DNA from: an uncultured Lachnospiraceae bacterium
GTDB lineage: Bacteria; Bacillota; Clostridia; Lachnospirales; Lachnospiraceae
Direction: 5' to 3'
NCBI GenBank assembly: GCA_910585545.1
Contig: CAJUFN010000025.1
Coordinates: 1-27,397, forward strand
Length of the DNA stretch: 27,397 nucleotides
The translations under genes were made by a program, and so were the position numbers. Shown here piece after piece: positions 7,778 through 15,658 of the stretch; position 1 is the first letter of the stretch; every line of letters starts with the position of its first letter. The notes under the pieces were generated by a model. That model did not search any database. It saw only the letters and a program-made list of their open reading frames with translations, and was not told the origin of the DNA.

Positions 7778-7812
7778 CCGAGCACACATTTTTAAATCAT
7801 ATGTAAGCCCGG
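7778..7812 (-). terminator. Possible weak terminator after dusB
   Basis: In minus-strand RNA the arms starting at 7812 (CCGGGC) and ending at 7778 (GCTCGG) pair, with further pairing inward and one mismatch. It lies 16 bases after the dusB stop and before the greA promoter. There is no clear U-run, so it may be only a 3'-end stabilising stem. Confidence 0.35.
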
Positions 7813-7828
7813 ACATTCTTATACTTCG

Positions 7829-8794
7829 TTATAAAAATCTTTTTTTAAGCAACTCTTCCAATTCCTCCATACTCTCCACACGGTTGATCTCATCCCGCAT
7901 CTTTGCGGAATTTGGCAGCCCCGTCGTATACCACGCCACATGCTTTCTCATTTCCCGGATTCCAAGATATACACCCTTTTGCTCTATCTGGAGTCTGGCG
8001 TGACGAAGCATCATCTCTTTAATTTCGTGCAAAGACGGTCTCTCTATCATCTGTCCCGTCTCTTCATATTGAATAAGCTCCCTGAAAATCCATGGGTTCC
8101 CTTGCGCTGCCCTTCCGATCATCACCCCATCACAGCCCGTGCCGGCAATCAACTCCTCTGCCTTCTTGGGCGAGTCCACATCGCCATTACCAATGACGGG
8201 AATCGAAACCGCCTCTTTCACCTGACGGATGATATCCCAGTCCGCTTTCCCGCTATAGTACTGCTCTCTCGTTCGTCCGTGAACCGCCACCGCTGCTGCG
8301 CCGGATGCTTCGATAATTTTTGCGATCTCTACTGCATTGATGCATGTATCGTCAAATCCTTTCCGAATCTTGATGGTAACCGGTTTATTTATCGCTTTGA
8401 CAAGCTTTGTCACAATCTCCTCAACAAGCTTTGGCTGTTTCATAAGCGCGGAACCTTCGCCATTTTTTACGATTTTAGGAACCGGACATCCCATGTTTAC
8501 ATCCAGGATAGAAAATGGCAAGTCTTCTATTTGCTTTGCTATCTCGCTCATAATATCTGCATCTGATCCAAACAATTGCAAAGATACGTATTTTTCCAAT
8601 GGATGGATTTTCAAAAGTTCCTTTGTGTTACGGTTTTTATATAAAATTGCCTTTGCACTAACCATTTCCATACAAGAAAGCCCCGCTCCTTGTTCCTGAC
8701 ATAGCATCCGAAATGGCAAGTCCGACACCCCCGCCATCGGAGCTAATATGTATCGGTTGGGTAATGTAACATTTCCTATTTTAAGTTCTTTCAT
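7829..8794 (-). CDS. dusB: tRNA-dihydrouridine synthase, DusB type
   Basis: 321 residues. It reduces uridines in tRNA to dihydrouridine with FMN and NADPH. The TIM-barrel start LAPMAGVSDLPFR, the catalytic Cys motif NMGCP (C103) and the FMN/phosphate-binding segments HGRTREQYYSGKADW and IPVIGNGDV are all intact. The C-terminal helical domain is present (EMRKHVAWYTTGLP). The start at 8794 has AGAGGAAGG upstream. It is the last gene of the argF-DUF6145-coaX-dusB run and is separated from coaX by 82 bases containing a perfect hairpin. Confidence 0.95.
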   Translation of the reverse strand: MKELKIGNVTLPNRYILAPMAGVSDLPFRMLCQEQGAGLSCMEMVSAKAILYKNRNTKELLKIHPLEKYVSLQLFGSDADIMSEIAKQIEDLPFSILDVNMGCPVPKIVKNGEGSALMKQPKLVEEIVTKLVKAINKPVTIKIRKGFDDTCINAVEIAKIIEASGAAAVAVHGRTREQYYSGKADWDIIRQVKEAVSIPVIGNGDVDSPKKAEELIAGTGCDGVMIGRAAQGNPWIFRELIQYEETGQMIERPSLHEIKEMMLRHARLQIEQKGVYLGIREMRKHVAWYTTGLPNSAKMRDEINRVESMEELEELLKKRFL

Positions 8795-8841
8795 CTAACC
8801 TTCCTCTCACTGCAGCGCCAGTCACAACCATCTTTTGCCAC

Positions 8842-8872
8842 TTTGCGCCAGAAGAATCTCCTCTGGCGCAAA
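8842..8872. other. Perfect 11-bp hairpin between coaX and dusB
   Basis: TTTGCGCCAGA at 8842-8852 and its exact complement at 8862-8872 enclose a 9-base loop. It begins four bases after the coaX stop. No U-run follows on the minus strand, so it is not a classic terminator. It may be a processing or stability element that sets the coaX:dusB ratio, or a leaky terminator. Confidence 0.55.
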
Positions 8873-8876
8873 TCAT

Positions 8877-9647
8877 CTATCGTTTATTCTTTTCAAACAC
8901 GAGACGAAGCCCCGACAATGTAAGAATCGGATCATAGACATCGATCAGCTCGGTCTCCTTTGCTATAATCTTTCCAAGCCCTCCGGTTGCTACCACCTTC
9001 GCATTGAGATAACCGGATTCTTCTTTCATCTTGCGGATAATATACTCCGTCTGTCCGATATATCCATACACAAGACCTGCCTGCATACTGGAAATCGTCT
9101 CCTTTGCAAGAATGCTGGCCGGCTTTCGGATTTCAATCTCCGGAAGCATAGCCGCCCCTCCCCAAAGTGCTTTCGCCGAGGTTCTGATTCCCGGTGCGAT
9201 CACACCTGCCAAAAAATCCGCCTTATCATTGATCAAATCAAATGTCGTTGCAGTTCCAAAATCAATCACGATAACCGGTCCGCCATACAACTGATAGGCC
9301 GCCACCGCATCTACGATTTTATCCGCACCTAGCTGCTTTGGATTCTCTGCAAGTATGCGAAGTCCGGTCTTAATTCCGGCTGATACAATAATAGGCGTCG
9401 TATGCAGATACTTTATGATTCCACTTGTCAGAGAATGCATGATACCCGGAACTACCGACGCAATGATAACATCTGTTACCCGTTCCAGTTCAAACCCTTT
9501 ATGTTCGATCAAATCACAGATAAAAATTCCATATTCATCTGAAGTGCGGTCCATATTCGTTGTCATACGAAATTGTCCGACCAGCTCTTTTTCTCTGAAT
9601 AATCCAAGCGTAATATTGGTATTTCCCACATCCATAACAAGAAGCAT
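8877..9647 (-). CDS. coaX: Type III pantothenate kinase
   Basis: 256 residues. It phosphorylates pantothenate in the first step of CoA synthesis and is the feedback-insensitive type. The ASKHA-fold phosphate motif DVGNTNITLGLF is at residues 6-17 and the second motif VIDFGTATTFD at about 126-136; a later VVATGGLG matches the adenosine-binding motif. The ATG at 9647 overlaps the stop of the upstream DUF6145 gene (TAATG) and has GGAGG seven bases away, so the two are translationally coupled. Confidence 0.96.
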   Translation of the reverse strand: MLLVMDVGNTNITLGLFREKELVGQFRMTTNMDRTSDEYGIFICDLIEHKGFELERVTDVIIASVVPGIMHSLTSGIIKYLHTTPIIVSAGIKTGLRILAENPKQLGADKIVDAVAAYQLYGGPVIVIDFGTATTFDLINDKADFLAGVIAPGIRTSAKALWGGAAMLPEIEIRKPASILAKETISSMQAGLVYGYIGQTEYIIRKMKEESGYLNAKVVATGGLGKIIAKETELIDVYDPILTLSGLRLVFEKNKR

Positions 9648-9976
9648 TATAATTCCTCCCCTAAAAAGAACACTTTATAATAAAGCTCCAAAGAGCGCAG
9701 AAGTTCCTCCTTTGTACGCTGCAATTCACCAATTTTCAGCCGACTGCCAATTTCATCGAAACCTGGATCAAATTCTTCCGACGTCACCTCGAACACAAGC
9801 GTTCCATCCTCCTCATATACCAACGTCAGGATTCCGCCCACATCTTCCGTGTAAAGCACGCACATAATCTTCAACTCATCTTTGATACTATCCGGCAATG
9901 CCTCAAAGTCCGGATTCAGATAATATTTCCGTTCATAGGAATTCGCTCCGCACAATACTATTTTCTCTTCGTACAT
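9647..9976 (-). CDS. DUF6145-type small protein
   Basis: 109 residues, cytoplasmic, acidic. The sequence (MYEEKIVLCGANSYERKYYL, IKDELKIMCVLYTEDVGGIL, ELLRSLELYYKVFFLGEEL) matches what I recall of DUF6145, a Lachnospiraceae family of unknown function. It starts 27 bases after argF and overlaps coaX by one base. The tight coupling with coaX suggests a linked function, but there is no direct evidence for one. Confidence 0.72.
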   Translation of the reverse strand: MYEEKIVLCGANSYERKYYLNPDFEALPDSIKDELKIMCVLYTEDVGGILTLVYEEDGTLVFEVTSEEFDPGFDEIGSRLKIGELQRTKEELLRSLELYYKVFFLGEEL

Positions 9977-10003
9977 GCTGTTCCCCTTCTATTATTAATC
10001 AAA

Positions 10004-11011
10004 TTATTCTTCCAGCAAGTCTTTCTCACTTAAGGTTGCCGCCATGATAGCTTTGATGGTATGCATACGATTCTCAGCTTCCTCGAATACCTTGGACTTC
10101 TCGGATTCAAATACTTCGTCTGTCACTTCCATATCCGTAACACCGTATTTTTCGTACACTTCTTTTCCAATCTGCGTCTTCAAGTCATGGAATGCCGGCA
10201 GACAATGAAGGAAAATCGCGCTTTCCTTCGCATTGTTCATAATATCCATCGTCACTTTATATGCAGACAAATCGCGGATACGCTCTTCCCATACTTCATC
10301 CGGTTCTCCCATAGATACCCATACGTCTGTGTAGATTACGTCTGCATCTTTCGTTGCCTCCATGACATCTGAGATAAATGCAAGCGTTGAACCCGATTCC
10401 TGTGCGTACGCTTCGCACTGGGCAATCAACTCCTTATTCGGAAAATAATTCTCTGGTGCACATGCCACGAAATGAATGCCAAGTTTCGCACATACTATCA
10501 TAAGAGAATTCGCCATATTATAGCGGGCATCACCCATATATACCAATTTTAATCCCTTCAACGTGCCGAACTGCTCATGCATCGTCAGCATATCTGCGAT
10601 CATCTGCGTTGGATGGTATTCATTCGTCAACCCATTCCACACCGGAACAGAAGCATATCTTGCAAGCTCTTCCACGATATCCTGTCCAAAACCACGGTAT
10701 TCAATACCATCAAACATTCCGCTAAGCACACGCGCCGTATCCGCAATACTCTCTTTCTTCCCAATCTGGGAACCCTTTGGATCCAGATAGGTTGTCCCCA
10801 TGCCAAGATCATGAGCTGCTACTTCAAAAGAACATCTTGTACGAGTGCTCGTCTTTTCAAAAATAAGCGCCACATTACGTCCTCTGAAATAATCCGTCAG
10901 AATACCCTTCTTCTTCTTTGCTTTTAAATCCGCCGCTAAAGCAATAAGGTATTCGATCTCTGCCGACGTAAAATCCTTTAATGTCAAAAAATCCCTTCCT
11001 GTCAGCTTCAT
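10004..11011 (-). CDS. argF: Ornithine carbamoyltransferase
   Basis: 335 residues. It catalyses carbamoyl phosphate plus ornithine to citrulline. The carbamoyl-phosphate motif STRTR is at residues 55-59, HPTQMIADMLTM follows in the middle, and the ornithine-loop motif HCLPAFHD is near the C-terminus. The length and the N-terminal sequence are closer to the longer ArcB/ArgF group than to the roughly 305-residue anabolic forms, so catabolic use (arcB) is not excluded. No arginine deiminase or other arg gene is in the window. The gene has its own promoter and heads the run into coaX and dusB. Confidence 0.94.
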   Translation of the reverse strand: MKLTGRDFLTLKDFTSAEIEYLIALAADLKAKKKKGILTDYFRGRNVALIFEKTSTRTRCSFEVAAHDLGMGTTYLDPKGSQIGKKESIADTARVLSGMFDGIEYRGFGQDIVEELARYASVPVWNGLTNEYHPTQMIADMLTMHEQFGTLKGLKLVYMGDARYNMANSLMIVCAKLGIHFVACAPENYFPNKELIAQCEAYAQESGSTLAFISDVMEATKDADVIYTDVWVSMGEPDEVWEERIRDLSAYKVTMDIMNNAKESAIFLHCLPAFHDLKTQIGKEVYEKYGVTDMEVTDEVFESEKSKVFEEAENRMHTIKAIMAATLSEKDLLEE

Positions 11012-11058
11012 CTTCTCATCCCTTCTTTCTGTCTTCGATAAAATTTTAACTGCTTTTC

Positions 11059-11087
11059 ATAATACCATGCTTCCCCCTTTTGTTCAA
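11059..11087 (-). promoter_or_regulatory. Sigma-A promoter of argF
   Basis: TTGAAC (11087-11082) and TATTAT (11064-11059) with a 17-base spacer, about 50 bases before the argF start. No clear ArgR/AhrC operator was seen around it. Confidence 0.7.
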
Positions 11088-11094
11088 CATCAAG

Positions 11095-11131
11095 TTGGGG
11101 GCTCAGATTTTATAAAAACCTGAACCCCCAA
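11095..11131 (-). terminator. GC-rich stem ending the cell-wall hydrolase transcript
   Basis: Arms 11095-11106 and 11120-11131 form a 12-bp stem. On the minus strand the one imperfect position is a G-U pair; on the plus strand it is a C/A mismatch. It lies 21 bases after the hydrolase stop and just upstream of the argF promoter. The U-run after it is poor, so efficiency is uncertain. Confidence 0.55.
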
Positions 11132-11152
11132 TTTAATGTTACTCTGAATTTC

Positions 11153-11833
11153 TTAATGAAAATAATGATTCCCGATTAACTGTCCGCTATTTCCATTCCC
11201 AAAATATAATGCATCTCCGATTGGATTGCTTCCTTCCAATGCCTCTTTTGCAGCTTGCCTGCAGCTGTCGGTTGTCTTTCCGCTTGCAAGTACACGTCCT
11301 AACTTTCCCGTTACTGCCGGACCAAATTGTCCAGACTGATAGATAACTTCTTCTATACTATTTGGAAAGGAGCTGCTGCGTACACGATTCAACACGACTG
11401 CCCCGACTGCAACCTGTCCTTCATATGGTTCTCCGCCTGCCTCACAATAGATAAGCGCTGCAAGCAAGTTTTCTTCTTCTTGGCTTCTCGCCATCTCCTG
11501 TGCTCGCTGCCGCTCTGCCTCTTCCGCTTGTCTCCTTGCTTCTTCTTCCGCTAGTCTCCTCGCTTCTTCTTCCGCCTGCTTCCTTGCCTCTTCTTCTTGT
11601 CTTCTTCTCTCCTGCTCTTCCTGAATCCTTTGCGGAACCTCTTGTGCAAAAGCATCCGCTTTCATAACACTCATCTGAACTGCTTCTATTACTGCTTCTC
11701 TTTCAAAACCAATTTCCTTTTCTTCTGGCAAAACCCTGGATTGCATTGCCAATACATTACCCGATACCCCTCCTGCCATCACAAGACAGCCTATCAGCAT
11801 CGTGCAAAACAATGTTCTCTTTTTATGATTCAT
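11153..11833 (-). CDS. SleB-type (Hydrolase_2) cell-wall hydrolase with coiled-coil spacer
   Basis: 226 residues from the ATG at 11833, chosen because AAGGAGGAC lies at normal distance and a signal peptide starts there (KKR then a hydrophobic stretch TLFCTMLIGCLVMAGGV). An upstream in-frame start would put 13 odd residues before it. A strongly charged coiled coil of EEEARRQA-type repeats spans about residues 65-125. The C-terminal Hydrolase_2 domain (LLAALIYCEAGGEPYEGQVAVGAVVLNRV) carries the Glu expected of SleB-like lytic transglycosylases. No LysM or other wall-binding domain is seen. It may act in spore germination or vegetative wall remodelling; a WalR-like box in its leader favours the latter. 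Confidence 0.9.
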   Translation of the reverse strand: MNHKKRTLFCTMLIGCLVMAGGVSGNVLAMQSRVLPEEKEIGFEREAVIEAVQMSVMKADAFAQEVPQRIQEEQERRRQEEEARKQAEEEARRLAEEEARRQAEEAERQRAQEMARSQEEENLLAALIYCEAGGEPYEGQVAVGAVVLNRVRSSSFPNSIEEVIYQSGQFGPAVTGKLGRVLASGKTTDSCRQAAKEALEGSNPIGDALYFGNGNSGQLIGNHYFH

Positions 11834-11916
11834 CTTAAAAGTCCTCCTTCTAGGTGGAAAATATCTCCACATGCTTCTCCTTAATATTATGTAATTATTT
11901 TCTTTTTATTACGTTT

Positions 11917-11933
11917 ATTACATATTTGTTACA
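11917..11933 (-). promoter_or_regulatory. WalR (YycF)-like box
   Basis: On the minus strand, TGTAAC-AAATA-TGTAAT fits the TGTWAH-N5-TGTWAH consensus of WalR exactly. It lies at about +7 to +23 relative to the predicted start, a position where binding would repress. The region is AT-rich, so a chance match is possible. Confidence 0.45.
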
Positions 11934-11945
11934 TTTCATTTATGC

Positions 11946-11974
11946 ATATTAACAGCACATTGCGTGCCTGTCAA
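11946..11974 (-). promoter_or_regulatory. Sigma-A promoter of the cell-wall hydrolase
   Basis: TTGACA (11974-11969) and TAATAT (11951-11946) are separated by 17 bases. The predicted start is near 11939, giving a leader of about 105 AT-rich bases that holds the WalR-like box. Confidence 0.65.
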
Positions 11975-12054
11975 CCCCGCAGAAACTTTTTGTATGCTTT
12001 GTACATAGTTAAACTATTACAACAACAAATATCGACAAATTAATGAATACATTC

Positions 12055-12097
12055 AAAAGAAGGGATGAAATCTTTGTGCATGATTTCATCCCTTCTT
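12055..12097 (-). terminator. Intrinsic terminator of the kinase-Ktr-methyltransferase operon
   Basis: Perfect 16-bp stem, arms 12057-12072 and 12082-12097, with a 9-base loop. In minus-strand RNA it ends CUUCUUUUG, and it lies 12 bases after the methyltransferase stop codon. Confidence 0.85.
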
Positions 12098-12109
12098 ACA
12101 ATTACTTCC

Positions 12110-12889
12110 TTATTCTTTTCTTCGCTGTCTGCATACCTCGTACATCAGTATTGATGCTGCAACCGCCGCATTCAGCGATTCTACCTGCCCGTGCATCGGA
12201 ATCTTAATCCTTACATCGGCACACGCAGCCACTTCATCCCGAAGGCCATTGCCCTCATTTCCTATCAAAAATGCGCAACCGCCGCTATAATCTTCTTCAT
12301 CATAAAAATGTGCGCCGTCCAAATGTGCCGCATACAGACATATCTCTTTCTTCTTCAACAATGCACATGCTTCCGGCAAATCTTCTACATATATAAACGG
12401 CATTCTATATATCGCTCCCATCGTCGAGCGAATTGTCTTTGGATTATAAATATCAACACAATCTTTGCTTAAAATAATCCCGGATACCCCTGCCCCTTCT
12501 GCCGTTCTGAAAATGGTTCCAAGATTCCCCGGATCCTGCAAATTATCAAGAACCATAAGATGTACTCTTTTGCCGCCCGTTACCTCTTCGAACTTATAAA
12601 TACTTTGCTTCACGACGCAAAGTATGCCTTGCGGTGTCTGTGTATCTGACACGCGCGCAAATACATCATCCGCTAAAATCTCGCAGGGAATCTGCATCTT
12701 ATCCAATATTTCCTTCTTTTTCTCATAAAAACTTTTCGATACATACACATTTTGCAGCCGCTCTTTTGGAACCTCCGCAGACATTCGGATACCTTCTACC
12801 AGAAAGATTCCGTCTTTATTACGCTGCTTCGCTTTTTTCTGCCACTGCAAAAGCTGTTTCACCTGGGCATTTCCCATACTGGTAATCAT
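12110..12889 (-). CDS. TrmH/SpoU-family RNA 2'-O-methyltransferase
   Basis: 259 residues. The N-terminal substrate-binding domain (KQRNKDGIFLVEGIRMSAE) is followed by the SPOUT knot fold. All three SpoU motifs are present: LDNLQDPGNLGTIFRTAEG (motif 1), FLIGNEGNGLRDE (motif 2) and IPMHGQVESLNAAVAASILMYE (motif 3). The target is a ribose 2'-OH in rRNA or tRNA; whether it is the 23S G2251 type cannot be told from sequence alone. It starts three bases after ktrA and is the last gene before a strong terminator. Its presence in a potassium-transport operon is probably only shared transcription. Confidence 0.93.
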   Translation of the reverse strand: MITSMGNAQVKQLLQWQKKAKQRNKDGIFLVEGIRMSAEVPKERLQNVYVSKSFYEKKKEILDKMQIPCEILADDVFARVSDTQTPQGILCVVKQSIYKFEEVTGGKRVHLMVLDNLQDPGNLGTIFRTAEGAGVSGIILSKDCVDIYNPKTIRSTMGAIYRMPFIYVEDLPEACALLKKKEICLYAAHLDGAHFYDEEDYSGGCAFLIGNEGNGLRDEVAACADVRIKIPMHGQVESLNAAVAASILMYEVCRQRRKE

Positions 12890-12892
12890 AGC

Positions 12893-13555
12893 CTACACAT
12901 CCTTAAACTGTTCCAAATCTTCATTCGCTCCAACCATAACCACTTTACTGTCTGCCGGAAGCGTTCTTTTCGCGTCCAAAATAACATCCGTCATCCCATC
13001 CGCATAAATCACCGCCACCACATTAATATGATAACGTTCTCTTAAGTTCAATTCCAACAGCGTTTTTCCTACCCAGCTTTTCGGAATATCGGTCTCTACC
13101 ATACTGAATTTCGGAGACAGCTCTATCCAGTCCTTAAAACTATTAGACAATAATATACGCGCCACTCTTTTTCCCATATCCCGTTCCGGATACACTACAT
13201 AATCCGCGCCAACCTTATCTAAGACAGACTCATGTACACGGTTTCTCGCCTTCGCCATTACAAATGGAATCCCGGCTTCTTTTGCACTGATTGTCGCCAT
13301 AATACTCGCCTCAAGATTCTCGGCAGTCGCTACAAGCGCCCCGTCCAGATTCCTCCCTCCAAGCGATTCCAACACTCCTGGCTCCCCGATATCTGCACAC
13401 ATCGCATAAGAAACCTCATCTGCAATTTCACGCACTTTATCCTTATCTTGGTCTACTGCCACAACCTCGCATCCCAGTTCTGCCAATTCTCTTGCAAGAC
13501 TCATACCGAAGCTGCCTAGCCCCAATACTACAAATCCCTTTCCTTTCGTCTTCAT
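12893..13555 (-). CDS. ktrA: Potassium uptake regulatory subunit (TrkA/KtrA)
   Basis: 220 residues, the single-RCK length typical of KtrA. The N-terminal RCK domain is a Rossmann fold with GLGSFGMSLARELAELG and the strand-2 acidic residue VVAVDQD for nucleotide binding. The RCK_C domain occupies about residues 135-220 and would be the regulatory-ligand domain (c-di-AMP in several Firmicutes, known of the family). It is cytoplasmic and forms an octameric ring under the KtrB dimer. It lies nine bases after ktrB. Confidence 0.94.
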   Translation of the reverse strand: MKTKGKGFVVLGLGSFGMSLARELAELGCEVVAVDQDKDKVREIADEVSYAMCADIGEPGVLESLGGRNLDGALVATAENLEASIMATISAKEAGIPFVMAKARNRVHESVLDKVGADYVVYPERDMGKRVARILLSNSFKDWIELSPKFSMVETDIPKSWVGKTLLELNLRERYHINVVAVIYADGMTDVILDAKRTLPADSKVVMVGANEDLEQFKDV

Positions 13556-13564
13556 CTCATTCTC

Positions 13565-14947
13565 CTATCCTAAAAAAATCTTACTTTCCGGAAGCTCTCT
13601 GATCTTATCCCTCGGATGCGCCCTGTTTCCAAATACAAGCGCTAACGTCATCGGTCCAAGCCGCCCCATATACATCATAACCATAATAATATATTTGCTC
13701 GCGATATGCAGCTTCGGCGTCAGATCTGCCGTAAGTCCAACCGTTCCGATTGCCGAGGTTGTCTCGTACAAGATATTGATAAACGAATGACCTCCGCCCT
13801 CGATCGCTGTGATCGCAACCGTTCCGGCAAGATGTGCCAAAAATGCAATCATAAAAACAGTGAAACCGGTCCTGAAATTCGCCGTCGGTATCTTGCGTCC
13901 AAAACACTCGATATCCTTTCCGCCACGCACCATCGTGATGCAGGCAAGAATCAAGAGAGCCACTGTCGTCGTCTTAATACCACCCGCTGTACCTCCCGGC
14001 GAACCCCCGATAAACATAAGAATACATGTTATGACCATTGATTCTTCTCGAAGAAGCGCTTGCGGAATCGTCGAAAATCCCGCCGTTCTTGTAGATATGG
14101 AATGAAACGCCGCTGCCATCCATTTTTCACCAAACGTAAGATTTCCCATTGTTCCAGGATTGCTATATTCCATCAAAAAGAAATTCACCATTCCGCTGAC
14201 AATAAGCACCGTTGTCACGATAAGAACCAGCTTTGTATGCACGCTCAGTCTCGAAATGCTTAATTTCAGACTACATTTCTCTTTCCATTTGCGCTTAATT
14301 GCCTGCAACAATTCATTCCATACAATAAATCCCAGACCACTAAACACGATCAACGCCATTGTAGTAAAATTAACAATCGGATTCGATACATATCGAATAA
14401 GACTGTTGTCTCCTAAAATATCTACTCCCGCATTACAAAACGCCGATACTGCATGGAATACAGAATACCAGATACCGCGAACCAATCCATATTCCGGTAC
14501 AAACTGAACCGCATAGAAAACTGCACCGATTCCTTCTACGATAAAAGTTCCCTTAAGCACCCACCGTATGAACCTTACCATGCCAGACAACGAATCCATA
14601 CTATATGTCTCCTGGATCATAATCCGCTCACGCACGGTAATATGTTTGCGAATGATCAAAAAAAATGCACACATACATGCCATGACGCCAAGACCACCCA
14701 CCTGAATCAGTATCAGGAGAATGACCTGCCCCAATATCGTAAACTGAGCCGCAGGAACAACCGTCACAAGCCCTGTTACGCACACTGCAGTCGTTGATGT
14801 AAATAATGCATCTGTAAACGCAATCGGTTCCTTATTGCATGCTGGCAGCCACAACAAGATGCCGCCAAGGAAAATAATCCCGAGAAACCCCAACGCCAAA
14901 AGCTCCATCGTGCTTATCTTTAGTCTGCTTTTCCTCTTTTTTTCCAT
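13565..14947 (-). CDS. ktrB: Potassium transporter membrane subunit (TrkH/KtrB)
   Basis: 460 residues, polytopic, with four K+-channel-like M1-P-M2 repeats. The four pore loops are visible with their selectivity-filter glycines: TTAVCVTGLV, SAFCNAGVD, STRTAGFS and SAIGTVGLT. The intramembrane loop region after the third repeat has the Gly-rich stretch MFIGGSPGGTAGGIKTTT that gates the pore in this family. The C-terminus is short and cytoplasmic. It works with the adjacent KtrA for K+ uptake. It is 21 bases downstream of the response regulator. Confidence 0.95.
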   Translation of the reverse strand: MEKKRKSRLKISTMELLALGFLGIIFLGGILLWLPACNKEPIAFTDALFTSTTAVCVTGLVTVVPAAQFTILGQVILLILIQVGGLGVMACMCAFFLIIRKHITVRERIMIQETYSMDSLSGMVRFIRWVLKGTFIVEGIGAVFYAVQFVPEYGLVRGIWYSVFHAVSAFCNAGVDILGDNSLIRYVSNPIVNFTTMALIVFSGLGFIVWNELLQAIKRKWKEKCSLKLSISRLSVHTKLVLIVTTVLIVSGMVNFFLMEYSNPGTMGNLTFGEKWMAAAFHSISTRTAGFSTIPQALLREESMVITCILMFIGGSPGGTAGGIKTTTVALLILACITMVRGGKDIECFGRKIPTANFRTGFTVFMIAFLAHLAGTVAITAIEGGGHSFINILYETTSAIGTVGLTADLTPKLHIASKYIIMVMMYMGRLGPMTLALVFGNRAHPRDKIRELPESKIFLG

Positions 14948-14968
14948 TGATCCCCCTCACCGCCGCTC

Positions 14969-15658
14969 TTATACCTTGAAGCGGTAACCAACTCCCCATA
15001 TCGTCTCAATATACTGTGGATTAGACGTATCAAACTCTACCTTTTCACGAATCTTCTTGATATGCACAGTAACTGTTGCAATATCTCCGATAGACTCCAT
15101 ATCCCAAATCTCGCTGAATAGCTCATCCTTCGTGTATACATGGTTCGGATGGCTCGCCAAAAATGTCAGCAAATCAAACTCCTTCGTCGTAAAAGTCTTT
15201 TCCTTCCCATTGACCCACACACGTCTCGCTGTCGTATCAATCTTCAGGCCACGAATCTCGATTACTTTATTCTCTTCGACTGCACTTCCGATTAATCTTT
15301 GATATCTTGCCAGATGCGCTTTTACTCTTGCCACAAGCTCGCTTGGACTAAATGGTTTTGTCATATAATCATCCGCACCCAGTCCTAAGCCTCTAATCTT
15401 ATCGATATCATCCTTCTTTGCGGAAACCATGATCACAGGCGTATTCTTCGTCTCTCTTACCTTCCGGCAGATTTCGAATCCATCGATCCCCGGAAGCATC
15501 AAATCCAGGATAAATAAATCAAATTCCCCGTTTAAGGCTTTCAAAAGCCCCTTTTCTCCATCTTCTTCCACTTCCACTTCAAATCCGCTAAGCTCCAGAT
15601 AGTCCTTCTCAAGCTCCGCAATCGCCTTTTCATCTTCTATAATCAATATCCTACTCAT
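14969..15658 (-). CDS. OmpR/PhoB-family response regulator
   Basis: 229 residues. The receiver domain has the acidic pair E8-D9, the phospho-acceptor D52 (FILDLMLPG), the switch Ser in VSAKKD and the conserved Lys in TKPFSP. The C-terminal winged helix (about 130-229) ends in the usual GVGYRFKV. The ATG at 15658 lies eight bases inside the kinase gene with AGGAGGT upstream, so synthesis is coupled to the kinase. The K+ transporter genes directly follow it in the same transcript, making them a likely target or co-regulated partner, which is inference. Confidence 0.95.
   Translation of the reverse strand: MSRILIIEDEKAIAELEKDYLELSGFEVEVEEDGEKGLLKALNGEFDLFILDLMLPGIDGFEICRKVRETKNTPVIMVSAKKDDIDKIRGLGLGADDYMTKPFSPSELVARVKAHLARYQRLIGSAVEENKVIEIRGLKIDTTARRVWVNGKEKTFTTKEFDLLTFLASHPNHVYTKDELFSEIWDMESIGDIATVTVHIKKIREKVEFDTSNPQYIETIWGVGYRFKV

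Noticed and set aside
14060..14800. Several plus-strand ORFs of 67-115 codons opposite ktrB
   Set aside because: Shadows of the transporter gene: no ribosome sites, unusual Arg/His/Cys-rich composition and no domains.
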